From Brevundimonas bullata (GTDB lineage: Bacteria; Pseudomonadota; Alphaproteobacteria; Caulobacterales; Caulobacteraceae): a stretch of 64,000 nucleotides of DNA. Both the position numbers and the translations under genes were made by a program. Under the pieces are notes generated by a model. It was not told the DNA's origin. It worked only from the letters and a program-made list of their open reading frames with translations, and made no database searches. This document shows, one piece after another, positions 1 through 8,998 of the stretch. The first letter of the stretch is position 1. Each line of letters starts with the position of its first letter. Location of the stretch: NCBI RefSeq assembly GCF_003350205.1, contig NZ_QLLC01000002.1:110407-174406 (forward strand), given 5' to 3'.

Positions 1-322
1 GCTCGGCGTTGAGGCGCAGGCTACGCGGGGCTGCGCCCTCAATGGGCATCTCCAGCTGATAGTCGGCGACCTCAGCGTCGCCGGAGCCGACGGCGCTCAA
101 TAGGGAGCGCAGCCGGGGGAGATTCCATTCGCCTGCGCCGAGGGCGAAGATCGAGCGCCCGCGAACGGCGTCGTTGCGAAGTCCGAACGCCTGAAGAAAG
201 GACTCGCTGGCGGCGACGACGTTGAACTGTTCGTCCATGAGCAACAGTGGCGCGCGCGACACCGAGATGACCGCCAGGGCCAGGGCGGCGCCGACTTCTG
301 TATTTTGAGATGCGGGAGCCAT
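1..322 (-). CDS. PAS-domain sensory protein, N-terminal part (cut by window edge)
   Basis: Reading leftward from ATG at 320-322 the frame stays open to the window edge, giving about 107 residues of N-terminus. The translation has a PAS-like pattern: a short lead-in, then SVSRAPLLLMDEQFNVVAAS followed by a hydrophobic core and a GRSIFALG turn, as in PAS sensors that precede a histidine kinase or regulator domain. The output domain lies outside the window, so the function cannot be assigned beyond sensing. The 185 bases between this start and the BLUF gene hold nothing I recognise except presumably this gene's promoter. Confidence 0.7.
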   Translation of the reverse strand, partial: MAPASQNTEVGAALALAVISVSRAPLLLMDEQFNVVAASESFLQAFGLRNDAVRGRSIFALGAGEWNLPRLRSLLSAVGSGDAEVADYQLEMPIEGAAPRSLRLNAE

Positions 323-507
323 GGGCCCTTTCCGATCCCGTCGCGACGTCCAAATTGGAAATCAAGCCTCGGGTGTTCAGGCGCGCCGAGACGCCCTTGG
401 ATCACCCTAGCATGAGCAAGGGTAATCCCCGCTATTGAATGAGGATGTGGCCCATGGGGGCGATCTGAGAGCCTTGCTTCCGACTGAAATGCGGACGCAG
501 GCTCGTC

Positions 508-966
508 TCAGGCGTCGATGACGACGGGCGTGCTGGTCGCCGACAGGACGCGTTTCTGAATCGTGTGCACGGTCCTTAGCAGGGACAGGGCGCTTGATCC
601 GTTGATCTGTCGCGGGTCGAGGTCGCGCCGCAGGTTGAGAATATCCAGGATCTCATTGTCCGCCGGCCCCAGATTGTAGCCGCACATGGCCCAGCCGGCG
701 AAGCTTCTGGAAGCGCGCGGCGCATCCTGGAGCAGCCTTAAATCCCGATGGCGCGGGTCTCGGCGCACCCGGCGATAGATGGCTTCGACAGCAGTTGCGG
801 ACCCTTCCAGCGCCTGGAAGAAGTGGTCGCGATGGCGCAGCAGCATGCCGGTCACGGCCACAGCGGCGTTGTTTCGGACCGACACCGCGAGGATGGATCG
901 CAGCAAGGCCTCTTCGTCCTGCAGGCCGGGCGCGACCCTGCTGGTGTAGATCAGTTGTCGCACCAT
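508..966 (-). CDS. BLUF blue-light sensor protein
   Basis: This 152-residue protein is a single BLUF domain with a short C-terminal helix region. BLUF domains bind FAD and respond to blue light through a Tyr-Gln hydrogen-bond switch. The key residues are visible: Tyr7 (LIYTS), Asn32/33 (RNN), the TGMLL strand, Gln51 (FFQALEG), and Trp92 with Met94 (GWAM); the Gln-to-Trp spacing of 41 matches AppA. No output domain is fused. The gene starts 3 bases after the stop of the upstream EAL gene, so the two are almost certainly cotranscribed and the BLUF protein may control that phosphodiesterase in trans. Confidence 0.93.
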   Translation of the reverse strand: MVRQLIYTSRVAPGLQDEEALLRSILAVSVRNNAAVAVTGMLLRHRDHFFQALEGSATAVEAIYRRVRRDPRHRDLRLLQDAPRASRSFAGWAMCGYNLGPADNEILDILNLRRDLDPRQINGSSALSLLRTVHTIQKRVLSATSTPVVIDA

Positions 967-969
967 GCG

Positions 970-1740
970 TCAGGCGACGCGGCGCGCCTGCATGGGGGCG
1001 AGGGCGTCGGCGCCGACCAGACTTTCGAAGGCGGGGCGGGCCAGGACGTAGCCCTGGATCAGGCTTGCGCCGAGGTCTTTTAGGGTCTCAAGTTCGTCCT
1101 GGGTTTCGACGCCTTCGCAGATGGTCTGAATGCCCAGGTCGGCCATCAGGCCCAGCAGGGATTTGACGATCTTCTGCTTGGCCTGATCGCGGTCGATGTC
1201 GCGGATCAGCTCCATATCCAGTTTGACGATGTCGGGCTGGAATTTCGACAGCAGGCCCAGACCCGCATAACCGGCGCCGAAGTCGTCGATCGCGGTCTTG
1301 AAGCCCATGGCGCGGTAGGTGCGCAGGATGTTCAGCAGGTGGTTGGCGTCCAACTTCTCGTCTTCGGTGAATTCGAAGATGATCCGGTCGAGCGGAAAGC
1401 CGGTGCGCATGGCCGTCGCCAGCGTCAGGCGAATGCAGGCCCGCGGTTCATAGACCGCATTGGGCATGAAGTTGATCGACAGCCGCGCGCCGTCTCGCGG
1501 CAGGTCCAGGGCGGTGGCCAGTTCGATGGCCTTGACCCGGCACTGCTGGTCGAAAGCATAGCGGTTGTCGTCCGCGACCTGGCTCAGGACCGAATAGGCG
1601 CCTTCGCCGCCGACGCCGCGCACCAGTGCCTCGTGGGCGAAGATCGTCTGGGACGCCACGTCGACGATGGGCTGGAAGGCCATCGAGAAGGGCAGATCGA
1701 ACCCGGCGCCGTCGCGGCAGCCCTCGCATCCCGTCGCCAT
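970..1740 (-). CDS. Stand-alone EAL-domain c-di-GMP phosphodiesterase
   Basis: This 256-residue protein is essentially one EAL domain, which hydrolyses cyclic di-GMP to pGpG. The catalytic set appears intact: EALVR from Glu37, SINFMPN, EFTEDE, IDDFGAGYAGLG, VKLD, CEGVET and QGYVLARP. An active enzyme is therefore likely, not a degenerate binding protein. The start ATG at 1738-1740 has AGGGAG upstream. It is the first gene of a two-gene operon with the BLUF gene, an arrangement that looks like a split version of BLUF-EAL fusions such as BlrP1. It is divergent from the PAS chemoreceptor gene, with about 200 bases between them. Confidence 0.93.
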   Translation of the reverse strand: MATGCEGCRDGAGFDLPFSMAFQPIVDVASQTIFAHEALVRGVGGEGAYSVLSQVADDNRYAFDQQCRVKAIELATALDLPRDGARLSINFMPNAVYEPRACIRLTLATAMRTGFPLDRIIFEFTEDEKLDANHLLNILRTYRAMGFKTAIDDFGAGYAGLGLLSKFQPDIVKLDMELIRDIDRDQAKQKIVKSLLGLMADLGIQTICEGVETQDELETLKDLGASLIQGYVLARPAFESLVGADALAPMQARRVA

Positions 1741-1938
1741 CGCTCACGCTCCCTGCTGATTGGATATCTGCGTAGGGCTGCGCCTCTTTACGAAATCTTG
1801 CAGTCGGCGGCTGTGCGCGGAAAAAGTGAACAGGGCGCAGACCGAAACGCCAGGCGAAACCAGCACGTTTTCTTAACGAACCCGCTCCTAGAAGCCGCGC
1901 CCCATGTCCGCCCTGCGGGCTGTAGTTTCGAGACGACC

Positions 1939-3321
1939 ATGTTTGCACGTACGCGCGACCGACGGCTGGCTGAAACGGAACTGCGCGAGATGCGCGCGAT
2001 GCTCTCGGCCTTGCAACGCTCCCAGGCCGTTATCGAGTTCGACCTTCAGGGCCATGTCCTGACCGCCAACCAGAACTTTCTGAACGTGCTGGGCTACGCC
2101 CTCGACGAGGTTCGCGGCCGTCACCATCGGATGTTTCTGGATCAGGACGAGGCGCGCTCGACGGCCTACGCCGCCTTCTGGGCGCGCCTGAACAACGGGG
2201 AGTTCATCGCCGACAAGTTCACTCGGTTCGGCAAGGGCGGCCGGCGCGTCGTCATTGAGGCCACCTACAATCCGATCCTCGACGAGCAGGGCGCGCCCTA
2301 TAAGGTCGTCAAGTTCGCGACCGATGTGACCGCCGCCGAAGAGGAGAGGGCGCGCCGCGCCGAGAGCGATCGCCTGGCGGCGCAAAATCAGGCGGCGGCG
2401 GTGTCGGGCGCCGGGGGCGCGCTGGAGGCGCTGGCGGCGGGTGATCTGACGTATCTGATCACGACGCCCTTCCCCGAAAACTACCGCCTGCTGCGCACGA
2501 ACTTCAACAAGGCGATCACGTCGCTGGATTCCGCCATGGGCGTGATCCGACACAGCGCCGGCGCGATGCAGTCGGGAGCTATCGACATCAGCGACTCGGC
2601 CGAAGACCTGATGCGACGTACCGAGCGCCAAGACGAAAGCCTGAAGAAGACGACCGTCGCGCTGGAACAGGTCGCCGCGACCGTGCGCCAGACGACCGAC
2701 AATGCACGCGCCGCCGACGACGTGGTGGTGCAGACGCGCGCCCTGGCGGAAAGCGGCATCGCCGTTCTGGGCCGGGCCGTGGGCGCGATGGAAGAGATCG
2801 AACGGGCGTCGCGCCACATCGGCGAGATTATCGGCGTCATGGACGAGATCGCCTTTCAGACCAATCTGCTCGCGCTCAACGCCGGGGTGGAGGCCGCGCG
2901 CGCCGGGGAGGCCGGCCGCGGCTTCGCCGTCGTAGCGGCGGAGGTGCGCGCCCTGGCCCAGCGCTCGGCGGACTCGGCGCGGGAAATCAAGCTGTTGATC
3001 TCCTCCAGCACCGCCAAGGTCGACGACGGCGTGGCCCTGGTGCGGCAGTCGGGCGAGGCCCTGACCGCCATCAACTCGGGCATCAGGGAAGTCAGCGACC
3101 TGATGACCGAGGTTCGGGGATCGACCGCCGACCAGGCCCATCGCCTTGTCGAGGTCGACAGCGCCATCGCCGACATGAACCAGGTGACGCGCCAGAACGC
3201 CGGCATGGTCGAGCAGCTGAGATCGGGCAGCCTGAGCCTGCGCGCCGACTGCGCCGAACTGACCGATCTGATCGCGCGTTTCAGGATCACGAAGGATCAG
3301 CCCCTGTCGGTCGCGGTCTAG
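1939..3321 (+). CDS. Soluble PAS-containing methyl-accepting chemotaxis protein
   Basis: A 460-residue chemoreceptor without a membrane segment. Residues about 25-125 form a PAS domain, a HAMP-like stretch (ALAAGDLTYL) follows near residue 150, and the rest is a coiled-coil signalling domain whose hairpin tip ([20 protein letters not shown]) lies near residue 300. The frame is open far upstream, but the long upstream extension is antisense to the EAL gene and has no domain character; ATG at 1939 begins the MFARTRD leader directly before the PAS helix. It probably senses an internal or redox signal and couples to CheA/CheW in the cytoplasm. No che genes are in the window. Confidence 0.92.
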   Translation: MFARTRDRRLAETELREMRAMLSALQRSQAVIEFDLQGHVLTANQNFLNVLGYALDEVRGRHHRMFLDQDEARSTAYAAFWARLNNGEFIADKFTRFGKGGRRVVIEATYNPILDEQGAPYKVVKFATDVTAAEEERARRAESDRLAAQNQAAAVSGAGGALEALAAGDLTYLITTPFPENYRLLRTNFNKAITSLDSAMGVIRHSAGAMQSGAIDISDSAEDLMRRTERQDESLKKTTVALEQVAATVRQTTDNARAADDVVVQTRALAESGIAVLGRAVGAMEEIERASRHIGEIIGVMDEIAFQTNLLALNAGVEAARAGEAGRGFAVVAAEVRALAQRSADSAREIKLLISSSTAKVDDGVALVRQSGEALTAINSGIREVSDLMTEVRGSTADQAHRLVEVDSAIADMNQVTRQNAGMVEQLRSGSLSLRADCAELTDLIARFRITKDQPLSVAV

Positions 3322-3540
3322 GGACGCGCGCCGGGCGGCGAGACCCTTAAGCCGGAAATTCACCAGCGGCCTGATCCACTTTCGGCCATGCCGCGTAAAC
3401 CGGGCGCTGTCTGACAAGGTCAGCTCGTTTTATGTGCCAGCGAGATGTCACGTTGGCTCGTTGAGGGCGTGTAGCCGGAGCCTCGCTTCAATGCGGGCGC
3501 CGGGCGCGGCGTCTTCGGCTTCATGAAAGAGGGATGAAGA

Positions 3541-4323
3541 ATGTTCAGGACGATTTTGCTTTCCACCGTCGTTGCGCTTTCGGCTGCCGGCGCGACCCAG
3601 GCTCAAACCGCCCCCGGCCGCTGGACGGTCAGCCTGGAAGCCGGGGCCGAGTTCCCGACTGGCGGCGACGTGCATGGCGGGGCGACGGCGGCGGTGCCGG
3701 ACCTCGGCCCGCTCAATCCCGACCTGGCCGGGGTCAACGCTGAACTGCGCATCCAGTCGCGCAGCTTCGACGACATCTACGGCGAGGGGATGAACCTGGG
3801 CGCCGAGTTCGCCTATGGCATGAGCAATAACGCCGAGGTCTTCGGATCGGTGCGCTACATGCAGGCTGACGAGGGCCGCGTGCAGGTGGGCGGCGCCTTC
3901 GTGCCGGCGCTGGACACGACCCTGCCGGTGTACGGGACCTTCGGCGAGTACAAGGCCTATGCCCTGGAAGCCGGCTATCGCCAGTACTTCGGCGCGGGTG
4001 CGTTCAAGCCCTACGTCGCCGGGCGTCTGGGCGCGGTCTTCACCGACAAGATCAACGCCACGTTCGAGATCCCGGACGCCGCCATCACCATCGCGGATGC
4101 GCCCTTCTACGACAGCTCCACCAGCTTTACGGCGGGCGTGGATGTCGGCCTGTCCTATGCCTTTAATGAGCAGGTCTCGGTGCAGGCCGAGACGGGGATT
4201 CGCTACATCTCCAGCCTGAGCGACGACGACAGCGCCATCGGCGGTCTGGGGCTGGCGTCGATCAACGGGGTCGGCGACCGCACCTATGTGCCCGTGACCC
4301 TGCGGGCCAGGTTCGCCTTCTGA
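3541..4323 (+). CDS. Outer-membrane beta-barrel protein (opacity/OmpW-like size)
   Basis: A 260-residue exported protein. A cleavable signal peptide is clear (MFRTILLSTVVALSAAGATQ, cleavage after AQA or TQA). The mature part alternates hydrophobic and polar residues in strands typical of an 8-10-stranded barrel (GAEFAYGMSNNAEVFGSVRY, YVAGRLGAVF) and ends in RARFAF, the C-terminal phenylalanine expected of BAM substrates. The ligand or role is unknown. GAGGGATGAAGA precedes the ATG. The 219 bases upstream (3322-3540) hold no gene I can support. It is followed on the same strand by the exporter operon, but a gap of about 180 bases suggests a separate unit. Confidence 0.85.
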   Translation: MFRTILLSTVVALSAAGATQAQTAPGRWTVSLEAGAEFPTGGDVHGGATAAVPDLGPLNPDLAGVNAELRIQSRSFDDIYGEGMNLGAEFAYGMSNNAEVFGSVRYMQADEGRVQVGGAFVPALDTTLPVYGTFGEYKAYALEAGYRQYFGAGAFKPYVAGRLGAVFTDKINATFEIPDAAITIADAPFYDSSTSFTAGVDVGLSYAFNEQVSVQAETGIRYISSLSDDDSAIGGLGLASINGVGDRTYVPVTLRARFAF

Positions 4324-4504
4324 GTCCAGGCCCCGGGGTCGAGAAACGGCTCCGGGGCTTTCCTTTCGGGCGCAAAGCCGCCTGTCGCGCCGCGTCCACA
4401 GGCTTGCCGATCCATGGCGACCGCCGCAGGATCGTTTCGTCGCGGATCGCGACCGTCAGAGATCCTTCATACGGCCCAATCGAAAACAGCTGATCGTCCT
4501 CGCC

Positions 4505-5545
4505 GTGGCCGTCCTGGTCGGACTTGCCGCCGTGACGGCGGTGGTCCTGTGGCGCCGCCCGCCCGAGGTGGCGGTGGCGATGGTCAAGCCGCAGACGGTG
4601 GAGCTGGCTCTGTCGGTGGTGGGACGGGCGCGGCCTATGGATCTGGTTCAGGTGGCGTCGCCCAATCCAGGTCAGGTGGTGCGTCTGATGCATGACGACG
4701 GCGACCGCGTCGCGGCCGGCGCGCCCCTGGCCGTCATCCTCGCCTCTGTCGAGCAGGCCCAGACCGAGGCCGATCTGGCGCGTGAACGCGCCGCCCGCGC
4801 CGAGGCCGCCGACGCTCGCCTGAAATACGAGCGCACCCGGACGCTGAACGAGCGGGGCTTCGCCGCGCCGGCCGCCCTGGACGCCGCACGCACCGCCTTG
4901 CAGGCCGCCGAGGCCAATGTCGTCGCCGCCGCCGCCGCCGTGCGGGCCTCCGCCGAACGCACGCGGGAGTTCACCATCCGCGCCCCGATGAGCGGGGTGG
5001 TGCTGGTGCGGCCCATCGACAACGGCCAGGTGGTCGCCGCAGGCGAGACCCTGTTCGAACTGGGATCGGCGACCGGCGTCGAAATCCGTGCCGAGGTCGA
5101 GGAAGCCTACGCTGACGCCCTTCGGCCGGGCATGTCCGCCCGCGCGGCCCTGTCTGGAACCTCGACGATTTTCGCCGCCCGCGTGACCGAGGTTTCGCCC
5201 CAGGTCGACGCGGCCACGGGCGGTCGGCTGGTGAAGCTGGCGCCCGAGGCGGGCCCGTCCCTGTCTCCCGGTCGCTCGGTCGATGTGACCATCGTCGTCG
5301 GTCAGCGACCCGGCGCCGTCGTCCTGCCGCGCAGCGCCGTGGCCGACGCCACCGCAGCGCCCAAGGTCTATGTGGTCGACGCCGATGACATCGTGCGCGA
5401 ACGCGCCGTCGTCGTTGCGCGCTGGCCCACGGTCAACGCCCTGATCGAGCGCGGTCTGGCAGCGGGCGACCGCGTGATTCTGGACCCCGCCTCGGCCCGC
5501 GTCGGCGCTCGCGTCCGACCTGTGGCGCACAAGACGGACGGGTAA
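4505..5545 (+). CDS. Periplasmic adaptor of MacAB-type ABC exporter (HlyD/MFP family)
   Basis: A membrane-fusion protein of about 346 residues. One N-terminal membrane anchor is followed by the lipoyl half-motifs and a coiled-coil hairpin (EQAQTEADLARERAARAEAA and beyond), then barrel domains (RAPMSGVVLVRPIDNGQVV). It links an inner-membrane ABC pump to an outer-membrane channel. The start is uncertain: no ATG exists in frame; GTG 4505 cuts into the hydrophobic segment, while the frame stays open upstream through a basic RPNRK stretch that would suit the cytoplasmic side of the anchor. A non-ATG start up to about 100 bases upstream is possible. It stops 4 bases before the permease gene. Confidence 0.85.
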   Translation: MAVLVGLAAVTAVVLWRRPPEVAVAMVKPQTVELALSVVGRARPMDLVQVASPNPGQVVRLMHDDGDRVAAGAPLAVILASVEQAQTEADLARERAARAEAADARLKYERTRTLNERGFAAPAALDAARTALQAAEANVVAAAAAVRASAERTREFTIRAPMSGVVLVRPIDNGQVVAAGETLFELGSATGVEIRAEVEEAYADALRPGMSARAALSGTSTIFAARVTEVSPQVDAATGGRLVKLAPEAGPSLSPGRSVDVTIVVGQRPGAVVLPRSAVADATAAPKVYVVDADDIVRERAVVVARWPTVNALIERGLAAGDRVILDPASARVGARVRPVAHKTDG

Positions 5546-5549
5546 GGCC

Positions 5550-6755
5550 GTGTTCGCCCTCAAGGTCGCGCGGCGGTATCTGCTGTCCAACCCCAGCCAG
5601 ACCCTGCTGCTGATCGCGGGGGTGGCGCTGGGGGTGACGGTGTTCGTCTTCATCACCGCCCTGATCGCCGGCTTGGCCGTGCGGCTGACCGATCAGGTCA
5701 CGGGCGACAGCGCCCATGTCAGTCTGGAGCCGCCGACCCGCGTGGCGCGGGTTCTGGCGGGACCGGACTTGCCGGTGGAATCGGTCGCCCTGGTGTCCAC
5801 CTTCCAGCGCAAGCAGATCCGCGACTGGCCGATGATCGTGCAACTGCTGCGGGCCAACCCCGCCGTCTCGGCCATCAGCCCGCAGATATCGGGCAGCGCC
5901 TTCCTGGTGAAGAGCGAGGCGGTGTCGCCGGTCTCGATCCTGGGCGTGGACCCGCAGGGGATCGACGCCATCTCGCAGATCACGCCGAAGATCATCAGCG
6001 GCGACGGCGATCTGGGCGCGGACGGCCTGCTGATCGGGGTGCACATGGCCGAGGATCTGGGCCTGAGTGCAGGGCAGTCCATCCTGCTGCGGACCGACCG
6101 CGGCGTGGAGCGTCAACTGACGGTGAAGGGCGTGTTCCGCACCGGCCTGCAGAGCCTGGATGAACGGGTGGCCTTCATGTCGTTGCAGACGGCGCGTCCC
6201 TTGTTCGTCCTGCCCGAAGGCGTGACCAATATCGAGGTCAAGCTGAAGAACCCGGACGACGCCCGCGCGGTGGCGCGTTTTCTGGCCGATGCGACGGGCC
6301 TGCGCGCCACGCCCTGGCAGGAAAAGAACCTGAGCCTGGAGGACGCGCTGACGGCGCAGGGGCAGACCGGAACCCTGATCCAGATATTTTCGCTGATCTC
6401 CATCATCATCGGCGTGGCCAGCGCTCTGGTCCTGTCCGCCTACCGACGGCGCGGCGAGGTCGGCATCATGCGCGCCTTCGGCGTGCCGGGCGGCTTCATC
6501 CTGTGGGTCTTCCTGCTGCAAGGCCTGATCATCGGGCTGGTCGGCGCCCTGATCGGCTGCGCCAGCGGCTACGGCCTGTGTCTCTGGCTGCAAGGGATCG
6601 TCAAGCCTGACGGAACCTCGGCCCTGCCCATCGCGCCGGAACAGGGAGGCTATGTCGCGGCCCTGGTGCTGACCACCCTGGGGGCGGTGATCGCCTCGAT
6701 CCTGCCCGCCCGTTCGGCCTCCAAGGTCGATCCGTTGCAGGCGATTCAGCAATGA
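5550..6755 (+). CDS. ABC exporter permease, MacB/LolC-like
   Basis: A 401-residue FtsX-fold permease. There is one N-terminal membrane helix (TLLLIAGVALGVTVFVFITA), a large periplasmic MacB_PCD-type domain (about residues 45-270), then three C-terminal helices (IFSLISIIIGVASALVLSAY; FILWVFLLQGLIIGLVGALI; AALVLTTLGAVIASILPA) and the usual PARSASKVDPLQAI end. Start is GTG at 5550 with TAAGG upstream. The 4-base overlap with the ATPase gene at 6752-6755 indicates translational coupling. The substrate is not predictable; MacB-type systems export macrolides, peptides or lipids, and Lol-type systems release lipoproteins. Confidence 0.88.
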   Translation: MFALKVARRYLLSNPSQTLLLIAGVALGVTVFVFITALIAGLAVRLTDQVTGDSAHVSLEPPTRVARVLAGPDLPVESVALVSTFQRKQIRDWPMIVQLLRANPAVSAISPQISGSAFLVKSEAVSPVSILGVDPQGIDAISQITPKIISGDGDLGADGLLIGVHMAEDLGLSAGQSILLRTDRGVERQLTVKGVFRTGLQSLDERVAFMSLQTARPLFVLPEGVTNIEVKLKNPDDARAVARFLADATGLRATPWQEKNLSLEDALTAQGQTGTLIQIFSLISIIIGVASALVLSAYRRRGEVGIMRAFGVPGGFILWVFLLQGLIIGLVGALIGCASGYGLCLWLQGIVKPDGTSALPIAPEQGGYVAALVLTTLGAVIASILPARSASKVDPLQAIQQ

Positions 6756-7474
6756 CGCGCGTTCTGCAAGCGCGGGGGATCGAAAAGGTCTTCCGCAATG
6801 GGGAGGAAGAGACCCGCGTGCTCAAAGGCGTCGACCTGGATCTGGACCGGGGCGAGCTGGTCGCCCTTCTGGGGGCGTCGGGGTCGGGCAAGTCGACCCT
6901 GCTGTCGATCATCGGCCTGTTGCTGCGCCAGTCGGCCGGCTCCCTGTCTATCAGCGGCGAAGCCGTGGACGGCCTGTCCGAGGCCCGCCGGGCGCGGTTC
7001 CGCAACGAGCGGCTGGGCTTCGTCTTCCAGTTTCATCATCTGCTGCCCGACTTCACCGCGATGGAGAACGTCGCCTTTCCCGCCGCCGCGCCCGCTGGCG
7101 GGATTTCGCGCCAGATGCGCGACCGCGCGCGGGGCCTTCTGGCGCGGGTGGGGCTTGAGGATCGCATCGACTATCCGGCGACACGCCTGTCGGGCGGCCA
7201 GAAGCAGCGCGTCGCCATCGCCCGCGCTCTGATGAATCAGCCGGACCTGATCATCGCCGACGAGCCCACGGGCAACCTGGATCGCGACTCGGCCGATCGC
7301 GTGCTGGACCTGATGCGCGAGGTGAACCGGGAGGAGGGGGCGACCTTCCTGATCTGCACCCATGATGAGAGCGTCGCCGCCCGCTGCACCCGCCGCCTGA
7401 TGCTCAGCGACGGGCTGCTGATCTCCAATGATGTGGTCGGACACGAGATTCGCGCCGACCTGCCTCATTCCTGA
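6752..7474 (+). CDS. ABC exporter ATPase, MacB/LolD-like
   Basis: A 240-residue nucleotide-binding subunit. Walker A is GASGSGKST, the signature is LSGGQKQR, Walker B is LIIADEPTGNLD, and the H-loop is CTHD. The LDE-type features and length fit the LolD/MacB/FtsE subfamily that powers mechanotransmission rather than transport through the membrane. It overlaps the permease by 4 bases and closes the three-gene unit. No outer-membrane factor gene is adjacent, so a TolC-like protein encoded elsewhere would be needed. Confidence 0.93.
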   Translation: MTRVLQARGIEKVFRNGEEETRVLKGVDLDLDRGELVALLGASGSGKSTLLSIIGLLLRQSAGSLSISGEAVDGLSEARRARFRNERLGFVFQFHHLLPDFTAMENVAFPAAAPAGGISRQMRDRARGLLARVGLEDRIDYPATRLSGGQKQRVAIARALMNQPDLIIADEPTGNLDRDSADRVLDLMREVNREEGATFLICTHDESVAARCTRRLMLSDGLLISNDVVGHEIRADLPHS

Positions 7475-7521
7475 CCCTGATGGCGGGGCATGCCCGCCGC
7501 TCTGATTCAAAGGACCAGACA

Positions 7522-8025
7522 ATGACCTTTTCTCTTTCCCTTCTGGCGGCGGCCGCCTTCCTCAGCGCGGCTCCGGTGCAGGACGCCCCCGCGCCGGCCA
7601 ACGGCGTTCTGGTTCGTCAGGACGTGTCTCTGGACCTGGCCAACCGCCTGCTGGACGGCGTCCTGACCACCTGCCACGCCCAGGGCCGGTCGGCGGTGGC
7701 GGCGGTGGTCGACCGTAGCGGCAACCTGGTCGCCTTGCAGCGCGACGACGTCGTCGGTCCGCACAACACCCTGGCGGCGCAACGCAAGGCCTATACAGCG
7801 CTGTCGACCAAGACCGCGACCAGCGTCATGGCTGAACGGGCGCGCAATGACCCGACGTCTCAGAACCTCAACACCCTGGACGAACTGCTGCTTCTGGGCG
7901 GCGGCGTGCCCCTGATCGTCGACGGCCAGGTCATCGGCGCCCTGGGCGTGGCGGGCGCGGGCGGCGCGGCCGGCGACGAGGGCTGCGCCATGGCCGCCAT
8001 CCGCCAGCATCTGCCGGCGAACTGA
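7522..8025 (+). CDS. GlcG/HbpS-family exported protein
   Basis: A 167-residue protein of the GlcG/HbpS family, a fold linked to haem or cobalamin binding and sensing in some members. A signal peptide is present (MTFSLSLLAAAAFLSAAPVQ). The family pattern is clear: SAVAAVVDRSGNLVALQRDD, the AYTAL...TS helix, and LLLGGGVPLIVDGQVIGALG. The upstream ATG at 7480 would bury the signal peptide behind a charged leader; AAGGACCAGACA before ATG 7522 supports the later start. It sits 47 bases after the exporter ATPase and may be read through from that operon, but no functional link is established. Confidence 0.83.
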   Translation: MTFSLSLLAAAAFLSAAPVQDAPAPANGVLVRQDVSLDLANRLLDGVLTTCHAQGRSAVAAVVDRSGNLVALQRDDVVGPHNTLAAQRKAYTALSTKTATSVMAERARNDPTSQNLNTLDELLLLGGGVPLIVDGQVIGALGVAGAGGAAGDEGCAMAAIRQHLPAN

Positions 8026-8038
8026 CGCTCGGACTGAA

Positions 8039-8057
8039 GGGCGAACGATCGTCGCCC
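8039..8057 (+). terminator. Small GC hairpin after the GlcG/HbpS gene
   Basis: GGGCGA at 8039-8044 pairs with TCGCCC at 8052-8057 around a 7-base loop. There is no T run, so it is at best a weak stop or mRNA 3' stabiliser. Confidence 0.3.
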
Positions 8058-8128
8058 CTGCCGGGCCGGCTGATCCAGAGGGCGAACTGGCGCGTAACTG
8101 ACGAAGCACCCTGTGGAGTTTCGAGACC

Positions 8129-8533
8129 GTGACGCGTCTTCATGATCGGACAGAGGCGCCGGGCGCCGGCATGATCGTCTACTATGACGGCGGATGCCCG
8201 CTCTGCTCTCGGGAAATCAGGGTCATGCGGCGGCTGGACCGTCACCGCCGCCTGTCGTTTCTCGATGTGACGCGACACGATGTCGGCGACATGGACCGTG
8301 ACGCCCTGCTGCGCCGGTTCCATGTGCGCGGGTCGGACGGCCGGACCGTCAGCGGAGCCGCCGCCTTCGCCGCCGTCTGGCGCGAGCTTCCGGCTCTGAG
8401 CTGGCTAGGCCGACTGGCGGCGACCCGACCCGTCGTGGGAATTCTGGAGGCGGCCTACAGAGGCTTCCTGCGCCTTCGTCCTGGGCTGCAGACGGTCGTT
8501 CGTCGCCTGGAACGCGGGGGCGACGGGCTGTGA
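8129..8533 (+). CDS. DCC-family (DUF393) thiol-disulfide oxidoreductase-like protein
   Basis: A 134-residue DUF393 protein. The family hallmark DGGCPLC appears in YYDGGCPLCSREI, giving a CxxC pair in a thioredoxin-like context; the C-terminal LRPGLQ and GFLRLRP region also fits. The biochemical role of this family is not established. The start is GTG 8129 (GAGACC upstream) or possibly ATG 8171, which begins directly at MIVYYDGG. The stop overlaps the next start in TGATG, so it is translated together with the DUF3429 gene, a pairing seen in other proteobacteria. Confidence 0.85.
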   Translation: MTRLHDRTEAPGAGMIVYYDGGCPLCSREIRVMRRLDRHRRLSFLDVTRHDVGDMDRDALLRRFHVRGSDGRTVSGAAAFAAVWRELPALSWLGRLAATRPVVGILEAAYRGFLRLRPGLQTVVRRLERGGDGL

Positions 8534-8955
8534 TGCAGGCGCCGCGCCCGGCGATGGTCCTGGGCGGGGCCGGGGTGCTGCCGTTTGTCGGCCTTACGGG
8601 GGCTCTGGCGTTCGGTTTGGGCGATCCCGAGCAGGTCTCGAACGCGCTTCGGCTCTATGGCGCGATCATTCTGTCCTTCATGGGCGGCGTCCACTGGGGC
8701 GTCGCGACGTGGCGAAACGAAATTCACGCCACGCCCTATGCGGTCAGCGTCCTGCCGGCGCTGTGGGGCTGGGCCATGGCGTTCGTCCCGACGACTATGG
8801 GCCTGGTCGGGCTGGCCGCCGGTTTCTTGCTCCTGCTGGCCTATGATCTGAGATGCGTCAGACTGGGTGACCTGCCCGCCTGGTATGGCCGACTTCGTCT
8901 GCGGCTGACCTTGGTGGTCTGCTTTTGCCTTATCGCGGCGTCGGCGGTGAGATGA
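8533..8955 (+). CDS. DUF3429 integral membrane protein
   Basis: A 140-residue inner-membrane protein with four to five hydrophobic helices (VLPFVGLTGALAFGLG; LYGAIILSFMGGVHWGVA; GLVGLAAGFLLLLAYD; LTLVVCFCLIAASA). The GGVHWGVA motif and size are typical of DUF3429. Function is unknown. ATG 8533 overlaps the upstream stop; GTG 8530 is an in-frame alternative one codon earlier. Confidence 0.82.
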   Translation: MQAPRPAMVLGGAGVLPFVGLTGALAFGLGDPEQVSNALRLYGAIILSFMGGVHWGVATWRNEIHATPYAVSVLPALWGWAMAFVPTTMGLVGLAAGFLLLLAYDLRCVRLGDLPAWYGRLRLRLTLVVCFCLIAASAVR

Positions 8956-8998
8956 CGCGAGCATCAGCGGGCGCTGCATAGAGGCGAAGGCCGCTCAA

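Noticed and set aside
1888..3417. Long antisense frame opposite the PAS chemoreceptor
   Set aside because: Shadow frame with no domain character; similar antisense frames occur opposite most genes here (for example 9203-11017, 54439-55815).
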